This document shows positions 53,703-61,340 of a stretch of DNA of 64,000 nucleotides, in pieces; within the stretch, counting starts at the first letter, position 1; each line of letters starts with the position of its first letter. The notes beneath the pieces were generated by a model, which worked only from the letters and a program-made list of their open reading frames with translations, ran no database searches and was not told the DNA's origin. The position numbers and the translations under genes are program-made. The stretch covers positions 1 to 64,000 of the forward strand of contig NZ_FOJP01000010.1 in the NCBI RefSeq assembly GCF_900111835.1. The letters are read 5' to 3'. Origin of the DNA: Metapseudomonas otitidis (GTDB taxonomy: Bacteria; Pseudomonadota; Gammaproteobacteria; Pseudomonadales; Pseudomonadaceae).

Positions 53703-54392
53703 ATGGCCCCGATGATCGAGTCCCCCTGGCAAGGCGCCCTCTGGCTGGCCCGTGACTTCTGCCTGATCGACGGTGCCAACGGCGACACCCGACCTCATGC
53801 CCATTACGCCCACCAGGTCCTGCTGGCACGCGGGGCTCCCGTGCACCTGCTGGTGGAAGGCGAGCCCGTGAGCGGCCAGGCGGTGCTGGTGGAGTCCATG
53901 CGCGAGCACGCGCTGGCCCTGCCTGGCCAGGTGCTGCTGGCCGTCTACGCCGAACCCCTGGCCTTCGCTCCGCAGGCATTGCTGGCGCTGGTGGCCGAGG
54001 CCGGTACGGATCTGCAGGCCCTGGCCGAACGCCTGCTCGCTGCGCCGCGCCCGTCGCTGGACGCTCGCCTGCAACGGGCCCTGGACGAGGTGGACGAACT
54101 GCTGGCCGACAAGGTCAGCGCCCAGGCCCTGGCCAGCCGCGCCTGCCTGTCCCTGAGCCAACTGGAGCGGCTGTTCGGCGAGCAGGTCGGCCTGTCGGTC
54201 CGCCGCCTGGTGCTCTGGCGCCGCCTGCGCCTCGCCGTGCGCCTGGGCCTGGAGGGCCAATCCCTCACCCAGGCTGCCCACGGCGCCGGTTTTGCCGACG
54301 CCGCGCACTTCTCCCGCACCATGCGCGCCACCTTCGGCATCCGCGCTGACCGCAACCTCGGCAACCTGCAACTGCACCTGCTGGGCGACTGA
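53703..54392 (+). CDS. AraC family transcriptional regulator (short)
   Basis: The 229-residue product has a compact sensor region and an AraC helix-turn-helix: VSAQALASRACLSLSQLERLFGEQVGLSVRRLVLWRRLRLAVRLGLEGQSLTQAAHGAGFADAAHFSRTMRATFGI. The frame is open to 53307 through the repeat cluster; ATG 53703 (or 53712) is likelier. Its last codons and stop lie inside the dispersed repeat GGCGACTGAAGTCGCC (CTG-GGC-GAC-TGA), so the natural C-terminus may have been altered by the repeat. It is convergent with the sterol desaturase pseudogene. Confidence 0.8.
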   Translation: MAPMIESPWQGALWLARDFCLIDGANGDTRPHAHYAHQVLLARGAPVHLLVEGEPVSGQAVLVESMREHALALPGQVLLAVYAEPLAFAPQALLALVAEAGTDLQALAERLLAAPRPSLDARLQRALDEVDELLADKVSAQALASRACLSLSQLERLFGEQVGLSVRRLVLWRRLRLAVRLGLEGQSLTQAAHGAGFADAAHFSRTMRATFGIRADRNLGNLQLHLLGD

Positions 54393-54402
54393 AGTCGCCC
54401 CT
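54384..54402. repeat. Dispersed repeat copy overlapping the AraC stop codon
   Basis: This is a copy of GGCGACTGAAGTCGCCCCT. The TGA used as the AraC stop is within it. Confidence 0.75.
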
Positions 54403-54438
54403 ACAGCCCCTACAGGTTCCTACGTGGAGTTCGGCGGC

Positions 54439-55324
54439 CTACGAACGCATCAATTCCTGCGGCACTTCCGGGCTGGGGTGTTGGGCTGGGCTTGTGCGGA
54501 AGGGTTCGGCCAGTTGCGCGAGGTAGGCGTCGGGGTAGTCGGGGCGGCTGCCGATGCCCAGGTCGTCGCCGCGCATGGGGTAGTCGCTGTGGAAGGCGGT
54601 GCCGAGCAGCCTGTCCCAGACGCTGAGGAACAGGGCGAAGTTCACGTCGCCGGCGCGGCCGTACTTCATGTGGTGGAAGCGGTGCACCGGTGCCCAGGCG
54701 AACAGGTGGCGCAGGGCGCCGATGCGCATGTCGACGTTGCTGTGCTGGAGCAGCAGCTGGAGGGTGATGGCCAGGGCGAGGAGGGCGGCGACCCGTTCCG
54801 GCATGCCCAGCAGCAACAGCGGCAGGGTGCCGGCCAGGGCTTCGCAGCCCAGGTGCAGCGGGTGCTTCATCAGGCCGTTGAAGCCGTACATGCGCTTCAC
54901 GCTGTGGTGTACGGCATGCAGGCGCCAGAGAGCGCCGACACGGTGGCTGGCGTAGTGCATGAGGGTGATGCCCAGGTCGGCGACGATGATGGCAACCAGC
55001 AGTTGCAACGCCAGCGGCCAGTGATGGGGCCAGAGCCCGGCCTCCGGCAGCAGCGCCGCACTCAGGGGGGATCACCAGGATGCCGAGGCAGTTGAGCCCT
55101 TCGTTGACCACGGCGTGCAAGGCATCGCGCAGGCGATCGCGGTGGCTGCGGTTCCAGTCCCGCTCGTAGGGCAGCCAGGCTTCCGCGATGAAGGAGACGG
55201 CGATGGCCGCCGGCACCAGGGCCAGCAGCCCGGTTAGCGGCAGGCGCTCGCTTATCCACAGAGCCAGGGCGAGGAAGCCGAAGAGAAAACCGGGGGCGTA
55301 GAGGCGGGCAAGCAGGAATCGCAT
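54439..55324 (-). pseudogene. Sterol desaturase family gene with a frameshift in a G6 run
   Basis: Two overlapping minus-strand frames together encode one fatty acid hydroxylase/sterol desaturase of about 294 residues. The first runs from ATG 55324 (RBS AAGGAG) and ends coherent homology at LNCLGILVIP. The second continues with LSAALLPEAGLWPHHWPL and carries the iron-binding His boxes HYASHR, HAVHHS and HRFHH. The frames join if one base is removed from the six-G run at 55065-55070 (CCCCCC on the coding strand). This is either a sequencing error, a real loss-of-function allele, or a slippery phase-variable tract. The product would be a membrane di-iron oxygenase. Confidence 0.82.
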
Positions 55325-55419
55325 GGCGGAAGCTCCTTGGTCGAGGGGCTTCCAGCGTGGCGGCCGGTGGTCACCGGGGCTTGAACAAACGGCGCAAGGT
55401 GCCGGCGCGGAATAAAAAA

Positions 55420-55440
55420 AGCCCGCCGGGGCAGCGGGCT
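55420..55440 (-). terminator. Rho-independent terminator after yebG
   Basis: On the minus strand AGCCCGC (55440-55434) pairs with GCGGGCT (55426-55420), followed by TTTTTTT. It lies 39 bases after the yebG stop. Confidence 0.85.
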
Positions 55441-55479
55441 CGGTGCAGGACGGGCATCGCCTGCAAGCGGGGGAATCGG

Positions 55480-55740
55480 TCACTGCGCCTCGGCAGACTC
55501 CAGTTCGGCCAGGGCGTCGGGTTGGTTCTTGAAGGCGCGGGCGAAGATGTCGCGGTTGCGGGCCATGTAGATGCCGAGGTCTTCGACCTGCTGCTCGCTG
55601 AGGGAGGGCACGGCCTTGTGCAGCACACCGGCCAGGGATTCGGCCAGCTCCAGCATCTTGTCGTAACGATCCGCTTCGGCCTTATCCATGAACAGGCGCT
55701 CCGGATCGCGGCTGCTGCGGTACACCACTTCGACGGCCAT
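55480..55740 (-). CDS. yebG: SOS-regulated DNA damage-inducible protein YebG
   Basis: The 86-residue protein matches YebG: MAVEVVYRSSRDPERLFMDKAEADRYDKMLELAE, then VPSLSEQQVEDLGIYMARNRDIFARAFK. It is a small LexA-regulated protein of unclear biochemical role. A consensus LexA box lies 39 bases upstream of the start, and a terminator lies downstream, so it is a one-gene SOS unit. Confidence 0.94.
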   Translation of the reverse strand: MAVEVVYRSSRDPERLFMDKAEADRYDKMLELAESLAGVLHKAVPSLSEQQVEDLGIYMARNRDIFARAFKNQPDALAELESAEAQ

Positions 55741-55779
55741 TCATCACCTCTCACCTTTGCAAGCGTCAATATGGAAATA

Positions 55780-55795
55780 CTGTATGTGCATACAG
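55780..55795. promoter_or_regulatory. LexA (SOS) box of yebG
   Basis: CTGTATGTGCATACAG is a perfect CTGT-N8-ACAG palindrome, extended by AATA/TATT flanks. It lies in the yebG promoter region. Confidence 0.92.
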
Positions 55796-55930
55796 TATTT
55801 GGGGCGTTCCCTTTCGTCAACGATTTCTTTCATAGCCCAGCCTTAGGCTTCGCGCTTGCCGACCTGCGACAACCTGTCCCGTGGCGCAACGTCGCACCTT
55901 GGCATCTCATCCGCTGCCGTGGCCTCGCTC

Positions 55931-55954
55931 GTGCATGGACGAACCGTCATGCAC
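55931..55954. promoter_or_regulatory. Inverted repeat GTGCATG-N10-CATGCAC upstream of psiE
   Basis: A perfect 7-bp dyad with a 10-base spacer lies 44 bases before the psiE start. It could be an operator. It does not match the Pho box well. Confidence 0.35.
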
Positions 55955-55997
55955 AGGCGCCACGCTAGGCCAACCAGACGTACCGGGGAGTAATGAC

Positions 55998-56489
55998 GTG
56001 AAGATCAAATGGGCGGAAGCCTTGCGCGAAAATATGCACGGCCTGGCCGAGTCGCTGGGCAACCTGCTGGTGGAGGCATTCCACTACCTGGCGCTGTTCG
56101 CCATCGGCGGGATCACCGCCTGGGCGGCGGTGGTGGCGTTCCTGGGGATGGTGGAGAAGGGGCACATCACGGTGGATGACATCCTGCTGCTGTTCATCTA
56201 CCTGGAGCTGGGGGCGATGGTGGGGATCTACTTCAAGACCAACCACATGCCGGTGCGCTTCCTGATCTACGTGGCCATCACGGCACTGACGCGCCTGCTG
56301 ATCTCCGACGTTTCGCACCACAACCGGCCGGACGAGAGCCTGGTGTACGTCTGCGGTGCGATCCTGCTGCTGGCGCTGTCGATCCTGGTGGTGCGCTATG
56401 CCTCGTCGCGCTTCCCGGCGGTGGCCAGCGAAACCACCCACCCGCGCCGGCAACTGCTGGATTCGCGGACCCTGGACGACGAGTCCTGA
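55998..56489 (+). CDS. psiE: Phosphate-starvation-inducible protein PsiE family
   Basis: The 163-residue inner-membrane protein has four hydrophobic helices (about 22-48, 58-77, 84-100 and 112-132). It shows the PsiE pattern HYLALFAIGGITAWAAVVAFLGMVEKGHITVDDILLLFIYLELGAMVGIYFKTNHMPVRFLIYVAITALTRLL. The GTG at 55998 is preceded by GGGGAG at seven bases and gives the family length; no ATG fits nearby. It is convergent with the DUF3509 gene. Confidence 0.88.
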   Translation: MKIKWAEALRENMHGLAESLGNLLVEAFHYLALFAIGGITAWAAVVAFLGMVEKGHITVDDILLLFIYLELGAMVGIYFKTNHMPVRFLIYVAITALTRLLISDVSHHNRPDESLVYVCGAILLLALSILVVRYASSRFPAVASETTHPRRQLLDSRTLDDES

Positions 56490-56495
56490 TCGGCC

Positions 56496-56819
56496 TCAGT
56501 AACCCGCGCCCAGGCTGCCGCCGGTGCCGCCCACCCGTGGGCGGGCCAGCGGTGGCAGGGGCTTGCCGCTGGTCATGGCGGTGAGCATTTCGCTGACGTT
56601 GCCGCCTTTTTCGATGGCGATGCCGAAGCGGATGCTCTCGATCACCCGCTGCAGGCGCTTCGGGTCGTTGCGCTGGGCGGGGCTGATCATCCGCCGGGCC
56701 ACCACGCCGCTGTCGTCGGCGAGGGTGAGCATGATGTTGCCGTCGAGCCGTTCCAGGCTGAGGTTGACCCGGTAATCGGCCTGGAAGGCATCGGTCAGGA
56801 TCTGGAAGGGGTTGTACAT
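56496..56819 (-). CDS. DUF3509 domain protein
   Basis: The 107-residue product matches DUF3509, a Pseudomonas-restricted family: FQILTDAFQADYRVNLSLERLDGNIMLTLADDSGVVARRMISPAQRNDPKRLQRVIESIRFGIAIE. It is cytoplasmic and of unknown function. It is divergent from the ECF sigma factor gene; the 220-base gap contains their promoters. Confidence 0.88.
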   Translation of the reverse strand: MYNPFQILTDAFQADYRVNLSLERLDGNIMLTLADDSGVVARRMISPAQRNDPKRLQRVIESIRFGIAIEKGGNVSEMLTAMTSGKPLPPLARPRVGGTGGSLGAGY

Positions 56820-57039
56820 GGTGAGCCACCTGGTTGATGCACTGGATCGATTGACTGGGGTGGCCGTTGCAAAGTTCGAACCGATTGGACGAACGGAAAG
56901 CCGGTTTCACGACGCCTGTCGCAAACGGCAAACCTCGGGTCGCGCGGCCCGGCGGCACTTGCGCTGGGGAAGGGCGGCGTGACAGCATTCGCAACTGCAA
57001 TTATTTCGCATTTGCGTTGGACGCCCGCCGAGGTCAGCC

Positions 57040-57540
57040 GTGTCGCTGCAACCTACCTCCCCCATCACCGAGCTCTACCGCGGTCACCACAGCTGGCTGC
57101 TGGGCTGGCTGCGGCAACGCCTCGGCTGTCCGCACAACGCCGCCGACCTGGCCCAGGACACCTTCGTGCGGGTGCTGCAACAGCGCGAGTCCCGCGAGGT
57201 CCGTGAGCCGCGCGCCTTCCTCGCCACCATCGCCCGGGGCTTGCTGGTGGACCATTACCGCCGCGCCAGCCTGGAGCGCGCCTACCTGGAGGCGCTGGCC
57301 AGCCTGCCGGAGCACGAGGCGCCTTCGCCCGAGTCCCGCGAACTGATTCTGGAAACCTTGCTGGAGATCGACCGCCTGCTGGATGGCCTCAAGCCCCGCG
57401 TGCGCGAAGCCTTCCTGCTGTCCCAGCTCGATGGCCTGACCTACCCGCAGATCGCCGCGCGCCTGGGGCTGTCGGTGAGTTCCATCCAGCAGTACATGAC
57501 CCAGGCCCTGACCCATTGCTACACGGCGGTCTATTCATGA
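57040..57540 (+). CDS. FecI-type ECF sigma factor
   Basis: The 166-residue sigma factor has region 2 (YRGHHSWLLGWLRQRLGCPHNAADLAQDTFVRVLQQ) and region 4 (ALKP-like LDGLKPRVREAFLLSQLDGLTYPQIAARLGLSVSSIQQYMTQAL). It starts at GTG 57040 after GAGGTCAGCC. Its stop overlaps the fecR start. It should activate the downstream TonB receptor gene when its siderophore is present. A weak A+T-rich dyad near 57000 may be a Fur site, but the match is poor. Confidence 0.92.
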   Translation: MSLQPTSPITELYRGHHSWLLGWLRQRLGCPHNAADLAQDTFVRVLQQRESREVREPRAFLATIARGLLVDHYRRASLERAYLEALASLPEHEAPSPESRELILETLLEIDRLLDGLKPRVREAFLLSQLDGLTYPQIAARLGLSVSSIQQYMTQALTHCYTAVYS

Positions 57541-58490
57541 GCGCACTCGACCCCCAGGTGGTGGAGCAGGCCATCGCCTGGCGCGTGCGCCTGGCTTCCG
57601 GTACCTGCGCGGCCGAAGCCTTCACGGCCTGCCAGCAGTGGCGGAGCGCGCATCCCGAGCATGAACTGGCGTGGCAGCGGCTGGAGGCCCTGGGTGGGCG
57701 CTTCGCCGGCATCCCCGCAGCCCTTGGCCACGCAGCGCTGGAGGGCGCCCGGCATGACCCGCAGCGCCGTCGGGCGCTCAAGGCCCTGGCGATCCTGCTG
57801 GCCGCTGGTGGCGCCGGCGTGCTGGGCGTCCAGGGGCCGTCCGCCTTCCAGCCCTGGCTGGCCAACCTGCGCACCGGCACCGGTGAGCGCCGTTCCGTTG
57901 GCCTGCCGGACGGTGGTCGGCTGCACCTGAACGCCGGCAGCGCCGTGGACATCGACTACGACGCCGACCGTCGCCTGCTGCGCCTGTACCAGGGCGAGAT
58001 CCTCGTCGAAACCGCCGCCGACCCCTCCCGCCGTCCGTTCCTGGTGGATACCGGGGCCGGCATGCTGCGGGCCCTGGGCACCCGGTTCCTGGTGCGCCAG
58101 CGGCCGGACCGCATCCAGCTCGCCGTGTACGCCGGCGCGGTCGAAGTCAGCCCCCGAGAAGGCAGTGCCCGGGTCCTGAAGGAAGGCTGGCAGAGCCAGT
58201 TCGACGCCCACGGCATGACCGAGCCCCAGCGTGCCGAGGCGGACCGCGCCGGTTGGCTGGACGGCGTACTGGTGGCCAGGGATATGCGCCTGGACGAGTT
58301 CGTCGCCGAATTCGACCGCCAGCGCCACGGCGTGCTGCGCTGCGACCCGGCGGTGGCCGGGTTGCGCATCTCCGGGGTGTTTCCCCTGGACGACAGCGAG
58401 CGTGCCCTGGCCGCCGTGGCCCGCACCTTGCCGGTCCAGGTGGTGTACCGCACCCGCTGGTGGGTGACCCTGGCCCCTGCCAGCGCCTGA
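57537..58490 (+). CDS. FecR family anti-sigma regulator
   Basis: The 317-residue protein has a cytosolic N-terminal domain with the WRVRLASGTCAAEAFTACQQWRSAHPEHELAWQRLE pattern, one hydrophobic segment (about 80-100, ALKALAILLAAGGAGVLG), and the periplasmic FecR domain (GERRSVGLPDGGRLHLNAGSAVDIDYDADRRLLRLYQGEILVE). It transmits the receptor signal to the sigma factor. The start overlaps the sigma gene stop (ATGA). Confidence 0.92.
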   Translation: MSALDPQVVEQAIAWRVRLASGTCAAEAFTACQQWRSAHPEHELAWQRLEALGGRFAGIPAALGHAALEGARHDPQRRRALKALAILLAAGGAGVLGVQGPSAFQPWLANLRTGTGERRSVGLPDGGRLHLNAGSAVDIDYDADRRLLRLYQGEILVETAADPSRRPFLVDTGAGMLRALGTRFLVRQRPDRIQLAVYAGAVEVSPREGSARVLKEGWQSQFDAHGMTEPQRAEADRAGWLDGVLVARDMRLDEFVAEFDRQRHGVLRCDPAVAGLRISGVFPLDDSERALAAVARTLPVQVVYRTRWWVTLAPASA

Positions 58491-58504
58491 GTGCCTGGCT
58501 GGCT

Positions 58505-58523
58505 GAAAATAATTCTCATGAAG
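58505..58523. promoter_or_regulatory. Probable Fur box upstream of the TonB receptor
   Basis: The 19-base stretch GAAAATAATTCTCATGAAG matches the Fur consensus at 12 of 19 positions and contains the AATAATTCTCAT core frequently seen before fecA-type genes. It lies between fecR and the receptor gene. Confidence 0.6.
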
Positions 58524-58595
58524 TTCTGCAGGTTTTCCGAACTCGTTCGGCCTCCCTTCGCATCCCCATTCTTCATGGCTTTCGAAGGACCCAAC

Positions 58596-61025
58596 ATGGC
58601 CGTTCAACGCTCCCCGGAATCCCTTGCCCGCGCCGTGCGCGCGGCCCTGCTCAGCCTCAGCCTGCCGCTGGCGGCATTGCCCACCCTGGCGCTCGCTGCC
58701 CCGGTCGCCCAGGAGTACCGGGTCCCCGCCGGTTCGCTGGACAGCGCCCTCAATGCCTTCGCCCGCCAGGCCGGCGTACTGCTGAGCTTCGATCCGGCGC
58801 TGACCGCAGGCCGGCGCAGTTCTGGCCTGCAGGGGCGCTATCCGGTGGAGCAGGGTTTCGCCCAACTGCTGGCCGGCTCCGGCCTGCGTGCCCACCAGAT
58901 GGCCGATGGCGGCTATCGCCTGGAGCCGGCCCCGTCCGACGACGGGCAACTGGAGCTGGACAGCCTAAACATCACCGGCAGCTCCGTGGGCGACACCGCC
59001 GTCGGCCCGGTGGGCGGCTATGTGGCCAAACGCACCCGCACCGGCACCAAGACCGACGCCTCGATCCTCGAAACCCCGCAGTCCATCACCGTGATCAGCC
59101 GCGAGCAGATGCAGGCCCGCGGCGTCGCCACGGTGGAGGAGGCCCTGCGCTACAGCCCCAGCGTCAGCACCCCCTACGGCTACGACCCGCGCTACGACTG
59201 GATGAGCCTGCGCGGCTTCGACGCCAAGGGCTCCACCTACCGTGATGGCCTGATGCTCAACCGCAGCACCTACGGCCTGGCCCGCCCCGACGCCTACCTG
59301 CTGGAGCGCGTGGAAGTGCTGCGTGGCCCGGCTTCGGTGCTCTATGGCCAGAGCGAGCCCGGCGGCATCGTCAACCTGGTGAGCAAGCGCGCCCCGGACA
59401 CCCCGCTGCACGAAGTGCGCGTGCGCGCCGGCAGTGATGACCTGGGCGAGCTGGCCGGGGATTTCGGCGGCCCCCTCGATGATCAGGGCCAACTGCTCTA
59501 CCGCGTCACCTTCCTCGGCAATGACGCCAATGGCCAGGTGGACAAGACCGGCAACCAGCGCCAGGCCCTGGCCCCGACCCTCACCTGGCGCCCAAGCGAC
59601 GACACCGAGCTGACGTTGTTCGGCATGTACCAGAAGGACGAGGGCGACTTCGCCTTCAGCCGTCGCTTCTCCCCGGTGCTGATGAGCGCCTTCCGCCTGC
59701 CGGCCAACCGCGACGACGATTTCTACGAGGGGGAACCGGGCTTCAACCGCTTCTACCGTGCCTACACCTCCTTCGGCTACGAGCTGTCCCACCGCCTGAA
59801 CGACAGCTGGACCTTGCGGCAGAACCTGCGCTACGAGCGGATGAACTTCGACTACCGCTACCTCAACAACAGCGGCGTCTCCTTCGCCGGTACCACCCTG
59901 TCGCGCACCGCCAACGACAAGGACGAGCAGTTCGACGGCTGGACGGTGGACAACCAGGCCCAGGTGAACTTCGACACCGGCCCGCTGGCCCATACCCTGC
60001 TGATGGGCCTGGACTGGCGCCGCGTCTCGGCCCACGAGATCAGCCGATTCGGCAGCGCCCCCAGCCTGAACCTGCTCAACCCGGTGTATGGCCAGACGGT
60101 GCCGTGGCCGGCCAAGGATGCCGACAACGACATCACCCGGCGCCAGACCGGTTTCTACGCTCAGGACCAGATCGCCTTCGACGACCATTGGCACCTGCTG
60201 CTGGGGGGGCGCTACGACCTCGCCCGCAGCGAGACCGAGAGCAACCTCAACGGCTCGCGCACCAGCCGTGATGACGAAGCCTTCACGGGCCGTGTCGGCC
60301 TGGTCTACGTCGCCGACAACGGCCTGGCGCCCTATGTCAGCTACAGCGAATCCTTCAACCCCAGCACCTCCAGCGACCCGCTCAGCGGCCGGCCCTTCGA
60401 CCCGGAAACCGGCAAGCAGTACGAGGTGGGCATCAAGTTCCAGCCCGAGGGCGCCCGCAGCTTCGTCAGCCTGGCGCTGTTCGACATCACCAAGCAGAAC
60501 GTCGTCAGCACCAACCCCAACAACCCCAACGAGCGTCGCCAGGTCGGCGAGGTGCGCAGCAAGGGCCTGGAGATCGAGGCCCTGGCCAACCTGGCCGACG
60601 GCCTCGACCTGACCGCCAGCTACAGCCGCACCAATGCGCGCATCCAGAAGAGCGTCAACGCCTGGGAAGAGGGCGCGCGCCTGCAATTCGTGCCCCGCGA
60701 GCAGGCCGGCCTGTGGCTGGACTACACCCTCCAGGGCGGCCCCCTGGCGGGCTTCGGCGTCGGGGGTGGTGCACGCTACATCGGCGAGACCTCCTTCACC
60801 GGGCAGAACCCCTTCTTCGGGCTGTACGGCCCCCGCGTGCTCGAAGTGGAAACCGGTGGCTACACCCTGTTCGACGCCAGCATCCACTACCAGCTCGACG
60901 GCCTGCGCCTGGCCCTCAACGCCAGCAACCTCGCGGACAAGGAGTACGCCAGCTCCTGCGACGCCCAGGCCTGCTACTACGGCTACGGTCGCACCCTGAC
61001 CGCCAGCGCCACCTACAACTGGTAA
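58596..61025 (+). CDS. TonB-dependent siderophore receptor with STN signalling domain
   Basis: The 809-residue receptor has a signal peptide (RAALLSLSLPLAALPTLALA), an N-terminal secretin/TonB short domain (about 45-110, YRVPAGSLDSALNAFARQAGVLLSF), a plug (ETPQSITVISREQM, LRGPASVLYGQSEPGGIVNLV), and a 22-strand barrel ending in an aromatic-rich strand (TLTASATYNW). The STN domain signals through the adjacent FecR/FecI pair. ATG 58596 follows GAAGGACCCAAC. The siderophore is not identifiable; the plug and barrel resemble ferrichrome/pyoverdine-like receptors broadly. Confidence 0.94.
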   Translation: MAVQRSPESLARAVRAALLSLSLPLAALPTLALAAPVAQEYRVPAGSLDSALNAFARQAGVLLSFDPALTAGRRSSGLQGRYPVEQGFAQLLAGSGLRAHQMADGGYRLEPAPSDDGQLELDSLNITGSSVGDTAVGPVGGYVAKRTRTGTKTDASILETPQSITVISREQMQARGVATVEEALRYSPSVSTPYGYDPRYDWMSLRGFDAKGSTYRDGLMLNRSTYGLARPDAYLLERVEVLRGPASVLYGQSEPGGIVNLVSKRAPDTPLHEVRVRAGSDDLGELAGDFGGPLDDQGQLLYRVTFLGNDANGQVDKTGNQRQALAPTLTWRPSDDTELTLFGMYQKDEGDFAFSRRFSPVLMSAFRLPANRDDDFYEGEPGFNRFYRAYTSFGYELSHRLNDSWTLRQNLRYERMNFDYRYLNNSGVSFAGTTLSRTANDKDEQFDGWTVDNQAQVNFDTGPLAHTLLMGLDWRRVSAHEISRFGSAPSLNLLNPVYGQTVPWPAKDADNDITRRQTGFYAQDQIAFDDHWHLLLGGRYDLARSETESNLNGSRTSRDDEAFTGRVGLVYVADNGLAPYVSYSESFNPSTSSDPLSGRPFDPETGKQYEVGIKFQPEGARSFVSLALFDITKQNVVSTNPNNPNERRQVGEVRSKGLEIEALANLADGLDLTASYSRTNARIQKSVNAWEEGARLQFVPREQAGLWLDYTLQGGPLAGFGVGGGARYIGETSFTGQNPFFGLYGPRVLEVETGGYTLFDASIHYQLDGLRLALNASNLADKEYASSCDAQACYYGYGRTLTASATYNW

Positions 61026-61043
61026 CCCCATGAAAGGAACGAC

Positions 61044-61340
61044 GTGAGCAACGCCACCCCCTCCACGCGCCGGGCCGTCGCCTCGCGCGTGCTGGCGGCG
61101 GTGATCGGCGGATACGCGGTGGCCTACCTGGCCACCGCCTTCCTCACCGTCCACCTGCCGCTGGCCCGTGCCGACCGTGTCACCTTCGCCAGCCTGGGCT
61201 GCTTCGCGGTGTACACGGCGGCGATCCTCTATGCCTTTGGTGCCCGCTCGGCCTGGCGTGCCTGGCTGGTGCTGGCGAGTCTGGCCCTGCTGCTGGCCCT
61301 CGCGGCCTACCTGCCCGGTGACTACGGAGTGCGTCCATGA
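61044..61340 (+). CDS. DUF3649 small membrane protein
   Basis: The 98-residue product has three hydrophobic helices (about 16-36, 46-66 and 70-90) and the DUF3649 pattern VLAAVIGGYAVAYLATAFLTVHLPLARADRVTFASLGCFAVYTAAILYAFGAR. It starts at GTG 61044 after AAAGGAACGAC, and overlaps the PepSY gene by four bases. DUF3649, PepSY and DUF3325 genes commonly follow siderophore receptors in Pseudomonas. Confidence 0.85.
   Translation: MSNATPSTRRAVASRVLAAVIGGYAVAYLATAFLTVHLPLARADRVTFASLGCFAVYTAAILYAFGARSAWRAWLVLASLALLLALAAYLPGDYGVRP

Noticed and set aside
56980-57025. Possible Fur box before the ECF sigma gene
   Set aside because: The A+T-rich dyad matches the 19-bp consensus too weakly by eye to list; a matrix scan would be needed.
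58965-61154. 729-codon minus-strand open frame opposite the TonB receptor
   Set aside because: It is antisense to a clear receptor with signal peptide, plug and barrel; no recognisable fold.
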